From the NCBI GenBank assembly GCA_963781725.1, contig CAWAGV010000002.1, positions 3,906,001-3,970,000 on the forward strand: 64,000 bases of DNA, in the 5' to 3' direction. The position numbers and the translations under genes are program-made. The notes beneath the pieces were generated by a model. The model saw nothing but the letters and a program-made list of their open reading frames with translations. It did no database searches and was not told where the DNA came from. Source of the DNA: BOG-931 sp963781725 (GTDB lineage Bacteria > Pseudomonadota > Alphaproteobacteria > Rhizobiales > Xanthobacteraceae). Shown here one piece after another: positions 52,086 through 61,426 of the stretch; position 1 is the stretch's first letter, and every line of letters starts with the position of its first letter.

Positions 52086-52883
52086 TCAGAGCGCGGGGAA
52101 CTGCGCCGGCGCTGCTGCAAGAATGCCAAAATGCGCCAGCACCGCTTGCGGCGCATGGCCGGAGGTGAAAATCGCTTGCGCGGTGCCTTTGCCAGGCTGT
52201 GTTGCGCCGGGACCGGCCAGGTCGACAACACGGCGGGCGATCGCCGGCGCCGGGTCGACGAAATTGACCAGCCATGAGGCGAGGCGCTGCAGACGCTCAA
52301 GCAGCAGCGGATAGTGGGTGCAAGCCAGCACGACCGTGTCGGTGCGCCTTCCGTCGTCGCGGAAGCACGGCGCGATCTCGGCGCGCAAGGCGTCGTCGGC
52401 AACCGGCGTGCCGCGCAACTCCGCTTCCGCAAACGCCGCCAGGTTTTTGGAGCCGACCAGCGTCACCTCGCAGCCTTGCGCGTAGTCGCGAATGAGCGCG
52501 CGGGTATATTCACGCGCGACTGTAGCTTCGGTGCCGAGCACGGAGACACGCTTGGTGACCGAAACCGCGCATGCCGGTTTGATGGCCGGCACGGTGCCGA
52601 CAAACGGCGTGGTGAAGCGTTTGCGGAGCGCCGGCAGCACGATGGTGGACGCCGTGTTGCAGGCAATAACGATAAGGTCCGGCCGGTGCGCCGCGATCAG
52701 ACCGTCGAACAGGCCGGCGACGCGTTCAATGAGTTTGGGTTCGGCAAGCGCACCGTAAGGAAAACCGGCATCGTCGGCGACATAGACAAAATCCGCGTCA
52801 GGCCGCGCGGCAGCGACTGCGCGATAGACGGTGAGGCCGCCGAGCCCGGAATCGAAGACGAGGATTTTCGCTCGCGCGGCCAT
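52086..52883 (-). CDS. murI: Glutamate racemase
   Basis: 265 residues. It makes D-glutamate for peptidoglycan. FDSGLGGLTVYRAV, VADDAGFPYGAL, first catalytic cysteine in VIACNTAST (Cys75) and the second in VLACTHYPLLLERLQ mark MurI. The aspartate before SGLGG is the usual acid near the active site. It is on the same strand as the unknown membrane protein upstream (52952). Confidence 0.95.
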   Translation of the reverse strand: MAARAKILVFDSGLGGLTVYRAVAAARPDADFVYVADDAGFPYGALAEPKLIERVAGLFDGLIAAHRPDLIVIACNTASTIVLPALRKRFTTPFVGTVPAIKPACAVSVTKRVSVLGTEATVAREYTRALIRDYAQGCEVTLVGSKNLAAFAEAELRGTPVADDALRAEIAPCFRDDGRRTDTVVLACTHYPLLLERLQRLASWLVNFVDPAPAIARRVVDLAGPGATQPGKGTAQAIFTSGHAPQAVLAHFGILAAAPAQFPAL

Positions 52884-52951
52884 CTGCCGCCCTATGCCAC
52901 GAGACGACAGCGTCGTGCAATCTCCAGCCGCCGGAGCGGCCGGGCGGGATT

Positions 52952-53539
52952 TCAGGCCACGTCGAGGGCGTTAAAGAGCCGTGGTCTTTCCATCATCGGC
53001 GCAACCTGTTGCGGGGCTGCCTGTTGTTGCGCGGCAGCGGCTAGGGCCTTGCCCGGCAGCGGCGAAACCAGGCCGCTGACGACGGTGAAGGTCGAAACCA
53101 GGATCACCGCGAGATTGCCGTCGTGGACATTGGCAAAGGCGACCGCGCCCATCAGGTATGCCCAGAACAGGAAGGCGACGGTCGAGACGGCAGCGTTGAG
53201 CACCCAGGCATCGTCGTCCCGCCGGACGTACCAACAGAACAGCGGCGTGAGAATGCAGCCGACCAGCAATGCGCCGGTAGCGATCACCGGGATCGGGACG
53301 CCTGCCATGGCGGCATTGGGTCCGCCCGATTTCATCGCCTGGTCGAGGATGGCATTGATCAGCATGAAAAAGCCGAGCACTTCCGCCGGAATGTATTTGA
53401 TGGTCCGCTCGACGTAACTGTCGCCGGCCTCGATGGCGGCGATAGGCGCTGCCGAAAGCCCCGACTGCAGCATGCTGTCGAGACCTGCAATCTGCTGATC
53501 AAGGCTCGGCACCGCCGGCCTTCGCACCAATCGGCTCAT
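52952..53539 (-). CDS. Membrane protein of unknown function
   Basis: 195 residues from the ATG at 53539. The soluble N-terminal ~50 residues are followed by three or four hydrophobic segments (AEVLGFFMLINAILDQAMKS, VIATGALLVGCILTPLFCWY, AVSTVAFLFWAYLMGAVAFA and LAVILVSTFTVVSGLVSPL) and a Gln/Ala-rich tail. YIPAEVLGFFMLINAI resembles phage-like or membrane-modulating small proteins but no family is claimed. Confidence 0.7.
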   Translation of the reverse strand: MSRLVRRPAVPSLDQQIAGLDSMLQSGLSAAPIAAIEAGDSYVERTIKYIPAEVLGFFMLINAILDQAMKSGGPNAAMAGVPIPVIATGALLVGCILTPLFCWYVRRDDDAWVLNAAVSTVAFLFWAYLMGAVAFANVHDGNLAVILVSTFTVVSGLVSPLPGKALAAAAQQQAAPQQVAPMMERPRLFNALDVA

Positions 53540-53662
53540 GGTTCGCTCCTGGCCGAGTGTACTGGCCAAGGGTAGCTAGGCAGGAGCAACTGAGTCGAGC
53601 AAACGAACAATGGGTTTTGCACAAGGCAAAATCGACACGCAGCCGGGCCGCTGCGTTACGCG

Positions 53663-54970
53663 TCAGGCGCGGCCGAACACCCGGCGGAAGATCGTGTCGA
53701 CATGGGAAAAATGAAAATCCAGGTCGAAATTCTTCGTTAGTTCCTTTTCGCTCAAGTGCTTGCGCACGTCCTTGTCGGCCTTGAGCAGCTTGAGAAAATC
53801 ACCTTTGCCTTCCCAGACCTGCATCGCATTGCGTTGCACGAGGCGATAGGCGTCTTCGCGCGCGACGCCCTTTTGCGTCAGCGCCAAGAGCACCCGCTGG
53901 GAGTGGACCAGGCCGCCCAGCCGGTCGAGATTCTTTTGCATGTTCTTTGGATAGACGATCAGCTTGTCGACCACGCCGGCCAGGCGGCTGAGCGCAAAAT
54001 CAAGCGTCACGGTGGCGTCTGGCCCGATCATGCGCTCGACCGAGGAGTGGGAAATGTCACGCTCGTGCCACAGCGCGACGTTTTCCATCGCCGGCGTCAC
54101 ATAGGAGCGCACGACCCGCGCCAGCCCGACAAGATTTTCCGACAGCACCGGGTTGCGCTTGTGCGGCATCGACGAGGAGCCCTTCTGGCCTTCGGAAAAA
54201 AATTCCTCCGCTTCCAGAACCTCGGTGCGCTGCAGATGGCGGATCTCGGTCGCAACCCGCTCGACCGAAGCGGCCACCACGCCGAGCGTCGCGAAATACA
54301 TGGCATGGCGGTCGCGCGGAATGACCTGGGTCGAGACCGGCTCGACTTTCAGTCCCATCTTTTTGGCGACGTGCGCTTCGACGCGGGGATCGATCTGCGC
54401 AAAGGTGCCGACCGCGCCCGATATCGCGCAGGTCGCAACTTCGGCCCGCGCGGCGACGAGCCTTTCCCGCGCGCGGTCGAATTCGGCATAGGCTTGCGCG
54501 AGCTTGAGCCCGAACGTGGTCGGTTCGGCGTGGATGCCGTGCGAGCGGCCGATGGTCGGCGTCAGCTTGTATTGCCGCGCCCGACGCTCCAGCGCCTTGA
54601 GCAGCGTATCGACGTCGGCGATCAGCAGGTCGGCGGCGCGCACCAGCTGGACGTTGAGGCAGGTATCGAGCACGTCGGACGAGGTCATGCCCTGATGCAC
54701 GAAGCGCGCTTCCGGGCCGACAATTTCGGCAAGATGCGTGAGGAAGGCGATGACGTCGTGCCTGGTGACGCGCTCGATCTCGTCGATGCGCGCGATGTCG
54801 AACTGCGCCGCTTTGCCCTTGGCCCAGATTTTCTTTGCTGCCGCCTTCGGGATCATGCCGAGTTCGGCCATGGCGTCGGCGGCATGGGCCTCGATCTCGA
54901 ACCAGATGCGAAACCGGGTCTCGGGCGTCCAGATCGACGCCATCTCTTTACGGGAGTAGCGAGGTATCAT
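53663..54970 (-). CDS. purB: Adenylosuccinate lyase
   Basis: 435 residues. It catalyses two purine steps, SAICAR to AICAR and adenylosuccinate to AMP. The N-terminus PRYSRKEMASIWTPETRFRI, substrate motifs THLAEIVGPEARFVHQGMTS and TIGRSHGIHAEPTTFGLKLA, and the fumarase/aspartase signature GSSSMPHKRNPVLSENL with catalytic Ser are all present. It stands apart from the other purine genes. Confidence 0.97.
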   Translation of the reverse strand: MIPRYSRKEMASIWTPETRFRIWFEIEAHAADAMAELGMIPKAAAKKIWAKGKAAQFDIARIDEIERVTRHDVIAFLTHLAEIVGPEARFVHQGMTSSDVLDTCLNVQLVRAADLLIADVDTLLKALERRARQYKLTPTIGRSHGIHAEPTTFGLKLAQAYAEFDRARERLVAARAEVATCAISGAVGTFAQIDPRVEAHVAKKMGLKVEPVSTQVIPRDRHAMYFATLGVVAASVERVATEIRHLQRTEVLEAEEFFSEGQKGSSSMPHKRNPVLSENLVGLARVVRSYVTPAMENVALWHERDISHSSVERMIGPDATVTLDFALSRLAGVVDKLIVYPKNMQKNLDRLGGLVHSQRVLLALTQKGVAREDAYRLVQRNAMQVWEGKGDFLKLLKADKDVRKHLSEKELTKNFDLDFHFSHVDTIFRRVFGRA

Positions 54971-54990
54971 CTCTCACGTTCGTTTCATTT

Positions 54991-55965
54991 TCACGCGGCG
55001 AAGCGCGCGCGGTCGTGCGGTTTGCGGTAATCGACCGGCGTGCCTTTCGGAATGATGCCGGTCGGGTTGACGCGTTTGATCGAGTAATAGCCCATGACGT
55101 AATACCGCGGCTTCACGGTTTCGGCGATGCCGGGCACCGCATAAAGCTCGCGCATGTAGTTCAGCAGGTTCGGATAGTCGGCGATCCGCTGCCTGTTGCA
55201 CTTGAACAGCGAGAAATAGGCGACGTCGAAACGCACCAGGGTGGGGAACAGCCGCCAGTCGGCTTCGGTGATCTGGTTGCCCGCCAGGTAGCGCTGGCGG
55301 CCAAGCCGGGCTTCGATGTCGTCGAGCGTCGCGAACAGTCCGTCGTAGGCTTCCTCGTAGGCCGCCTGGGATTTCGCGAAGCCGCAGCGATAAACGCCGT
55401 TATTAACGTTGGCGTAGATCTGCGCATTGATGCGGTCGATCTCGCCACGCAGTGCCTTCGGATAAAATTCCGTCGTGGAAGCGCCGACGCCGGTAAATTC
55501 GGCGTCGAGCATGCGGATGATTTCCGAAGACTCGTTGTTGACGATCCGCTTCGTCTTCGTGTCCCAAAGCGTCGGCACCGTGACCTTGCCGGTGTAATGC
55601 GGATCGCTCGCCGCGTAGGCCTCGTGCAGATAGCGAAAGCCGTTGACCCGGTCCGGCGGACAGTCGGGGAAGGCGGGATTGTCTTCAAACGTCCAGCCAT
55701 GGTCGCGCAGTCCCGGAATGGCGATCGCCACGCTGATCGCGCCGGTGAGCTTTTTCAGCGCCAGATAGATTTGCGTGCGATGCGCCCACGGACAGGTGTA
55801 GGCGACATAGAGATGATAGCGCCCGGCTTCCGCCTTGAAACCTGACGAGCCATCGGCGGTGATGCGATCGCGGAACGCGCTTTCGACGCGCTGGAATGCG
55901 CCGGTCTTGCCGGTTTCGGCGGGCGGATCCTCATCGCGCCATTGGCCGTCAACGAGCATTCCCAT
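54991..55965 (-). CDS. Glutathionyl-hydroquinone reductase (Xi-class GST)
   Basis: 324 residues. The catalytic cysteine motif CPWAHRTQI starts at Cys58. GWTFEDNPAFPDCPPDRVNG, VPTLWDTKTKRIVNNESSEI and YRCGFAKSQAAYEEAYDGLF identify the Xi-class (ECM4/YqjG) enzymes that reduce glutathionyl-hydroquinones with a second GSH. It overlaps the rpe stop by 1 nt (TAATG at 55963-55967), implying coupled translation. Confidence 0.95.
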   Translation of the reverse strand: MGMLVDGQWRDEDPPAETGKTGAFQRVESAFRDRITADGSSGFKAEAGRYHLYVAYTCPWAHRTQIYLALKKLTGAISVAIAIPGLRDHGWTFEDNPAFPDCPPDRVNGFRYLHEAYAASDPHYTGKVTVPTLWDTKTKRIVNNESSEIIRMLDAEFTGVGASTTEFYPKALRGEIDRINAQIYANVNNGVYRCGFAKSQAAYEEAYDGLFATLDDIEARLGRQRYLAGNQITEADWRLFPTLVRFDVAYFSLFKCNRQRIADYPNLLNYMRELYAVPGIAETVKPRYYVMGYYSIKRVNPTGIIPKGTPVDYRKPHDRARFAA

Positions 55966-56651
55966 TACGCGGCCTCCCCGCGGGCGAGGGCAGCCGCATT
56001 GCGGATCGCGGCGATATTGGCGCGGTAGCTTTCCGGTGTGCCGTCCTTGAATACGGCGGAGCCGGCGACGAAAGCGTTGGCGCCGGCGCGGGCCGCTTCA
56101 GGCGCGACTTGCGGCGTGATGCCGCCGTCGATCTCGATGTCGATCGGCCGTCCGGCGGCCATGGCGCGCAGGTTGCGGACCTTGTTCAGCGCATCGGGGA
56201 TGAATTTCTGGCCGCCGAAGCCGGGATTGACCGACATGACCAGGACCAGATCGACCAGATCGATGACGTGCTCGACGCTGGATTCCGGCGTGCCGGGATT
56301 CATGGTGACGCCGGCTTTCTTGCCGAGCGCGCGGATCGCCTGCAGCGAGCGGTGAATGTGCGGCCCGGCCTCGACATGAACGGTAATGATGTCGGAACCA
56401 GCCTTGGCGAATGCTTCGAGATAGGGATCGCACGGCGCGATCATCAGGTGCACGTCGAGCGGCTTTTTGGTGTGCGGCCGGATCGCTTTGACGACATCGG
56501 GGCCGATCGAGATGTTGGGCACGAAATGGCCGTCCATGACGTCGACATGGATCCAGTCGGCGCCGGCGGCATCGACGGCACGTACTTCCTCGCCGAGCTT
56601 GGCAAAATCGGAAGCCAGGATCGACGGCGCGATGATGAGCGGACGAGACAC
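55965..56651 (-). CDS. rpe: Ribulose-phosphate 3-epimerase
   Basis: 228 residues from a GTG at 56651 with GGAG 6 nt upstream. It interconverts ribulose-5-P and xylulose-5-P in the pentose phosphate pathway and Calvin cycle. LIIAPSILASDFAKLGEEVR, IHVDVMDGHFVPNISIGPDV and VMSVNPGFGGQKFIPDALNK carry the His/Asp metal and catalytic residues, and IDIEIDGGITPQVA completes the site. It is first gene of a pair with the hydroquinone reductase. Confidence 0.96.
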   Translation of the reverse strand: MSRPLIIAPSILASDFAKLGEEVRAVDAAGADWIHVDVMDGHFVPNISIGPDVVKAIRPHTKKPLDVHLMIAPCDPYLEAFAKAGSDIITVHVEAGPHIHRSLQAIRALGKKAGVTMNPGTPESSVEHVIDLVDLVLVMSVNPGFGGQKFIPDALNKVRNLRAMAAGRPIDIEIDGGITPQVAPEAARAGANAFVAGSAVFKDGTPESYRANIAAIRNAAALARGEAA

Positions 56652-56922
56652 TGAATTCTCCGGTGAACGTGATCCGAGATCATGCTCAGGCGAGGGCAAT
56701 AGTCGCGTAACACGCCATATCCGGGCGGGCAACGCGCGGTGCGCCAGCCCGGCAAGTCTTGCCGCATCGCGCAGGGCGGCGGCAGTTTTTCACCTGCCGG
56801 CGGTCCGCGTCATCAGAGATAATCCTTGTTCCACAGCTATTTGAGGGGCGGCCCTTGTCTTGCATCACATGGTGGGGGCCGGCTGTGCGCCGGCGGTGTT
56901 TTGCGTGTCGAGGAGCCGCTTC

Positions 56923-57597
56923 ATGTCGCTGTCAGTCAACGGATCGAACAACAATCCACTCGCCATCTGGCAGTCGCTGTTTGGACAGGACGCCTCGGCA
57001 AGCGGAAGCACAGCGGCCGGGACCTCGCAGTCCGATCCGCTGGCCGAGCTGTTGGCGACGATCGGGCAAGCGACCGGACTTGCGAACGGAGCGGCGACCG
57101 GCGGCACCAGTTCTTCAAGCGGCGGCGCGCCTGGGACCACGGGCAGCACGTCACCGCAGTTCGATCCGCAGACGTTGCAGGCGATGTTCGATCTGCAAGC
57201 CAATGGCTCCCAGTCGTCGTCGGCTCAAGCCGATGACAGTGACAGCGGCACAGCCAGCTCGACCGATCCGAATTCCGCGCAGCAGGCGAAACACGGCCAT
57301 CATCACGGCAAGGCGGGCCGGGACAGTGCATCGGATCTGTTTGCTTCGGCGGAAAGCGCGACCAGCCAGACCGCGGCGAACGCCAATGGGTCTTCGACCA
57401 CCACGATCACCTACGCCGACGGATCGTCGGTGACATTGACCACGGCGTCGCCGTCAAGCGGCAGCGGTTCAGCGGCCGCTGCGGGCGCCTCGGCTGGCGC
57501 CTCCGGCACGACCGGCAACAATCTTATCGAGCGATTGATCCAGATGCAGGCGCAATTGCTGAATACCAACACGGCGCAAAGCATCACGACGGCTTGA
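56923..57597 (+). CDS. Low-complexity Ser/Gly/Ala-rich protein of unknown function
   Basis: 224 residues from the ATG at 56923 (GGAG 8 nt upstream). MSLSVNGSNNNPLAIWQSLF and FDPQTLQAMFDLQANGSQ are the only folded-looking parts; between and after them are Ser/Thr/Gly/Ala-rich disordered stretches, a HGHHHGK cluster, a beta-like TTTITYADGSSVTLTT and a C-terminal helix LIERLIQMQAQLLNTN. No signal peptide is seen. It may be an unconventional secretion substrate or surface-associated factor; this is a guess. Confidence 0.7.
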   Translation: MSLSVNGSNNNPLAIWQSLFGQDASASGSTAAGTSQSDPLAELLATIGQATGLANGAATGGTSSSSGGAPGTTGSTSPQFDPQTLQAMFDLQANGSQSSSAQADDSDSGTASSTDPNSAQQAKHGHHHGKAGRDSASDLFASAESATSQTAANANGSSTTTITYADGSSVTLTTASPSSGSGSAAAAGASAGASGTTGNNLIERLIQMQAQLLNTNTAQSITTA

Positions 57598-57699
57598 GCC
57601 GTTGTTCCAAAGCCATCGAAGCTTGCACTGGACTTGATCTTCCATCGGCGCGATACCGCCATCGCGGCCGGGTTTTGACCGGCTGCCGCGGAGGTCCTT

Positions 57700-58959
57700 G
57701 TGGCGCGCGTCGATACCATCGTGCTCGGAGCCGGCATTGTCGGCACCTCGGTCGCTGTGCATCTCGCCAAGTGCGGCGTGTCGGTTGCGCTGGTCGATCG
57801 CGGCGCGCCGGGCGAGGGGACGTCCTACGGCAATACCGGCATCATCGAAGGCAATACGGTTTTCCCGGCGTCGTTCCCGCAAAGCTTCGGCGCGCTCTTG
57901 CGCGTCGCGCTCAAGCAGGCGCCGGAAGCGAACTATCACTGGTCGTTTCTGCCGCGCGTTGCGCCGTGGCTGCTGGCATTTCGCGCCGCGTCACGGCCGG
58001 AGCGCCTGGTCGAAACCGCGCAGGCGATGCGGCCGTTGTTCGCCCGCGCGGTCGCCGAGCATGAAGCGCTCAGCGCCGAAGCCGGATCGACCAATTATCT
58101 GCGGCATAACGGCTGGCTGAAACTTTACCGCAGCGAAGAGTCCTTTGCCGGCACGCGCCGCGAGCTCGACCTCGCGGCGAAATTCGGCATCGCCAATGTG
58201 CCGCTCGACGTTGACGGCGCACTGGCGCTCGAGCCGTCGCTCAAACCCGTGTTCCGCCATGCGGTGCATTGGACCGGCGCGGTGAGCGTAACCAATCCGC
58301 TGGCGCTGACGCGGGCCTATGCCGCGCGCTATGGCGCTCTCGGCGGCCTGTCGTTCAAAGGTGACGCACGGTCGTTGCATCGCGTCGAGTCATACTGGCG
58401 GGTCGAAACCGCATCGGGTCCGCTCGACGCCGGCGACGTGGTCGTCGCGCTCGGCCCGTGGGCGCCGGATCTATTGGGGCCGCTCGGTATCAAGCTGCCG
58501 CTTGCGGTCAAGCGGGGTTATCACCGGCACTATCGCCCGCACGGCAATGCCGGATTGAACCGGCCGATCCTCGATGCGGACAACGGTTACTGCCTGGCGC
58601 CGATGGAGCAGGGCATCCGGCTGACGACGGGCGCTGAATTTGCCGCGCGCGATGCGGCGCCGACGCCGGTGCAGTTCGACCGGCTGTTGCCGGCGGCGCG
58701 CGGTCTGTTCGACCTCGGCGAGCCGGTCGAGCCGCAGCCGTGGATGGGCGCCCGGCCGTGCTTTGCCGATTTACGCCCGGTGATCGGGCGTGCGCCAGGG
58801 AGTGCGCCAGGACAGCGCGGGCTCTGGCTCGCTTACGGTCACGGGCATTGGGGCTTGTCGCTCGGCCCGGCGACCGGGCGGCTCATCGCCGAGATGATGA
58901 CCGGCGCGACGCCGTTCTGCGATCCGCAGCCGTACAGCGCAGACCGCTTCGCGCGTTGA
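57700..58959 (+). CDS. FAD-dependent oxidoreductase (DadA/DAO family)
   Basis: 419 residues from a GTG at 57700, with GGAGG 5 nt upstream. The dinucleotide motif TIVLGAGIVGTSVAVHLAKC and the DRGAPGEGTSYGNTGIIEG segment after the second strand match D-amino acid dehydrogenases such as DadA. The C-terminal GxG-like WMGARPCFADLRPVIGRAP and LAYGHGHWGLSLGPATGRLI close the FAD site. It would oxidise a D-amino acid or other amine. It is well suited to join D-amino acid metabolism with the deacylase at 25132, but they are far apart. Confidence 0.9.
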   Translation: MARVDTIVLGAGIVGTSVAVHLAKCGVSVALVDRGAPGEGTSYGNTGIIEGNTVFPASFPQSFGALLRVALKQAPEANYHWSFLPRVAPWLLAFRAASRPERLVETAQAMRPLFARAVAEHEALSAEAGSTNYLRHNGWLKLYRSEESFAGTRRELDLAAKFGIANVPLDVDGALALEPSLKPVFRHAVHWTGAVSVTNPLALTRAYAARYGALGGLSFKGDARSLHRVESYWRVETASGPLDAGDVVVALGPWAPDLLGPLGIKLPLAVKRGYHRHYRPHGNAGLNRPILDADNGYCLAPMEQGIRLTTGAEFAARDAAPTPVQFDRLLPAARGLFDLGEPVEPQPWMGARPCFADLRPVIGRAPGSAPGQRGLWLAYGHGHWGLSLGPATGRLIAEMMTGATPFCDPQPYSADRFAR

Positions 58960-58968
58960 AGCGCTATT

Positions 58969-60192
58969 CTATTCGTTGATCGTCTTTACGACGCTCGATT
59001 CCGGACGCGAGTTGTTGGCGTTCGAGAACTTGTCCTTGGCGCGGACCATCTCGTCGTATTTCGGCAGCGACGTCAGTTTGTCTTTCGGCACCATGTGCAC
59101 GATCTTGTAGCCGCCGGCCTTCAGCTGCTTGAGGATTTCCGGCATCGCCTCGGCGGTCGCCGGCCGGAAATCGTGCATCAACAGGATGCCCTTGCCGTTC
59201 TTTTCCAGCTTGGTCATCACCGATTTGATCACCGCATCGGGCTTGTTGATCTTGAAGTCGGTGGTATCGATATCGGCCGAGAACGTCGCGATGTTGCGCG
59301 TGCCGAGATAGGCGATCAGGTCGGGTGGCTGCTGGAGATCGGGAAAGCGGAAGAACGGTGCAATCGGACTGCCGACTGCCCCGGACACCGCGCTGATGCC
59401 CATTTCGATTTCCTGTTTGGCTTGCTCGATATCCTTGGCATAGGGATTCTTGGCCAAATCCTTGTGCGACCAGGTGTGGGTGCCGAGCGTCATGCCGGCT
59501 GCCATTACCATTCTGGAAAGCTCGGGGTACCAGGTCGCGTGCTCGCCGATCTCGAAGAAGGTGGCCTTGGCGCAATTGTCCTGGAGCGCCTTGAGGACTG
59601 CGGGCGTGTTTCCTTTCCACGGACCGTCGTCGAACGTCAGCACCACTTCGTGGTCGCGCAGGAAATCGTATTGCTTGAAATGTTCGGTGCCAAAAGCCGG
59701 GCCGCCGGTGGTGTCGATCTCGACGACGCGCGAGATCCCGATGCCGTCAGGATTGCTGCAAGCAGGCAGCGGTCGGGCAGGAGCCGCCGCAGCTTGCGGT
59801 GCGGCGGAAGGCGCCGGCGCTGCCGCCTTCGGCGCAGACGTGGCGGGACTTGGCGGCAGGCTCTGCTGGAACCGGTCCGGTGTCACCGGGCCGCTGTTCT
59901 GGGCGACGCGTGCCGCCGCCGCGGGTTCCGCCGGCGCCGGCGAAGGGGCATCGGAAACGGTCGCCTGCGCCACCTGAGTGACCGGCTGGGCGACCGGGGC
60001 TGATGGGTTGGCCTGCGCGGCTTGAGGCGCGGGAACTGCGGCAGGAGTTGTGGTGGCAGGGGCTGTCGCCGCCGCGCGCGATGGCAGCAGGCTGGCCAGA
60101 GAGGGAGCATTGCCGCGCTGGGCGATCAGGATTCCGAACGCCGAAAGGCCTAATGTCAAAAACGCGGCGACAAGAATGGCGACGACGCGCAT
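58969..60192 (-). CDS. Polysaccharide deacetylase (NodB-fold), membrane-anchored with a long linker
   Basis: 407 residues from the ATG at 60192, which has GGAGGG 5 nt upstream. The N-terminal helix RVVAILVAAFLTLGLSAFGI anchors or exports it. A Ala/Pro-rich linker of about 110 residues follows. The catalytic domain has LTFDDGPWKGNTPAVLKAL, THTWSHKDLAKNPYA (metal histidines H-x3-H), FFRFPDLQQPPDLIAYLGTR and LLMHDFRP. It removes acetyl groups from a cell-envelope glycan. An upstream ATG at 60501 would run into the next gene and is rejected. Confidence 0.92.
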   Translation of the reverse strand: MRVVAILVAAFLTLGLSAFGILIAQRGNAPSLASLLPSRAAATAPATTTPAAVPAPQAAQANPSAPVAQPVTQVAQATVSDAPSPAPAEPAAAARVAQNSGPVTPDRFQQSLPPSPATSAPKAAAPAPSAAPQAAAAPARPLPACSNPDGIGISRVVEIDTTGGPAFGTEHFKQYDFLRDHEVVLTFDDGPWKGNTPAVLKALQDNCAKATFFEIGEHATWYPELSRMVMAAGMTLGTHTWSHKDLAKNPYAKDIEQAKQEIEMGISAVSGAVGSPIAPFFRFPDLQQPPDLIAYLGTRNIATFSADIDTTDFKINKPDAVIKSVMTKLEKNGKGILLMHDFRPATAEAMPEILKQLKAGGYKIVHMVPKDKLTSLPKYDEMVRAKDKFSNANNSRPESSVVKTINE

Positions 60193-60361
60193 TGCAACCC
60201 TCCGTAACTGACTTTTATCCAGCCCGCCCGGAGTGAAAGCGTAATCTGATGACGAGTTAACGAAAACGCGGCTCTTACCCAGTGAAACGGACAAATTGTA
60301 GCGTCTGGCTAAAGGCTCTTCTAAATCCGGCAGAAGACTGGACTGCGTCGGTTCAATGGCG

Positions 60362-61351
60362 TCACCGCCCGAATTGTTCCCGCCAGCTCCGCACGCTGCC
60401 CGGAAAGGCCAGCGCTTCTGCTTCATAAACGCCGCGTGCAATGGCCCGCGCCACCACGTTTGCGGCAACGGTGCCGAGGCCGGTAAGGCCCAGGTGACCA
60501 TCTGAAAGTCGCCGCTTGCCGGTGGAGGCGGCGAATACCGCGTCGCCGTCGAGCGGTGTGTGGACCGGGTAAATCGCGCGCGACAGGCCGGATTGCGCCA
60601 TCACCGCGAGCCGTTTTGCCTGCGCTTTGGTCAATATTGCATCGGTCGCCACAATCACCAGCGTAGTGTTTTCGCCCGGCCCACCTTTGGTACGCAGCGC
60701 GAGCGCATTGGGCGGAAATGCCGGCGGCAGGCCGCGGCCGCCGAACTCACCGTTTTGCTCGAACGGCGCCGCCCAAAACCATGGACCATCGCCGACGGTG
60801 ACGCTGCCGACGGCATTGGTCACTGCCAGTGCGCCGACGGTATGACCATCCGGTGTTTGCGCCGAAGCCGAACCGACGCCGCCTTTGCAGTTCACCGTGG
60901 CGGCACCGGTGCCGGCGCCGACGCTGCCTAAAGCGAAGTCGGAGCTTGCCGCTGCGGTGGCCGCGTAACCCAGATCGCGATAGGGCGGAAACCGCCCCCA
61001 GTTCTTGTCGCCGCCGTTGAGCAGGTCGAACAGGATTGCCGCCGGCACGATCGGTACGCGCGCGCTGCGCACGGCAAAGCCGCGGCCTTGTTCCTTCAGC
61101 CACGCCTGAGTGCCCGATGCCGCATCGAGGCCGAAAGCCGAACCTCCCGACAATGTGATCGCGTCGATGCCCTCGACGGTTTGCGCCGGGTCGAGCAATG
61201 CCGTCTCGCGGGTGCCGGGGCCGCCGCCGCGCACGTCGATCGAGCCGACCGCGGGTTCGTCGAAAACGACGACAGTAGAGCCGGAGCCGAGCCTGGCGTC
61301 GGCAGCATGACCGACTTTGAGGCCGGGAACGTCGGTAATGAGGTTTCGCAT
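60362..61351 (-). CDS. P1-family peptidase (DmpA/L-aminopeptidase-D-esterase type)
   Basis: 329 residues. MRNLITDVPGLKVGHAADA, TVVVFDEPAVGSIDVRGGGP, AITLSGGSAFGLDAASG and the glycine-rich GVGSASAQTPDG, LAVTNAVGS region fit the DmpA/OAT N-terminal nucleophile hydrolases, which cut themselves into two chains and act as aminopeptidases on small peptides. The exact self-cleavage residue could not be assigned by eye. It is convergent to none; the next gene starts on the opposite strand at 61427. Confidence 0.9.
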   Translation of the reverse strand: MRNLITDVPGLKVGHAADARLGSGSTVVVFDEPAVGSIDVRGGGPGTRETALLDPAQTVEGIDAITLSGGSAFGLDAASGTQAWLKEQGRGFAVRSARVPIVPAAILFDLLNGGDKNWGRFPPYRDLGYAATAAASSDFALGSVGAGTGAATVNCKGGVGSASAQTPDGHTVGALAVTNAVGSVTVGDGPWFWAAPFEQNGEFGGRGLPPAFPPNALALRTKGGPGENTTLVIVATDAILTKAQAKRLAVMAQSGLSRAIYPVHTPLDGDAVFAASTGKRRLSDGHLGLTGLGTVAANVVARAIARGVYEAEALAFPGSVRSWREQFGR

Positions 61352-61426
61352 TGGCCTATTCTACCCGCTAAAGCTGAAGGCGGGAGCCGCCTTGCATTCG
61401 CCACGCGCCCCGGTAAAGCCTGCACC

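Noticed and set aside
60193..60501. Longer N-terminus of the polysaccharide deacetylase
   Set aside because: The extension overlaps the P1 peptidase gene and is unlike any export signal; GGAGGG supports the ATG at 60192.
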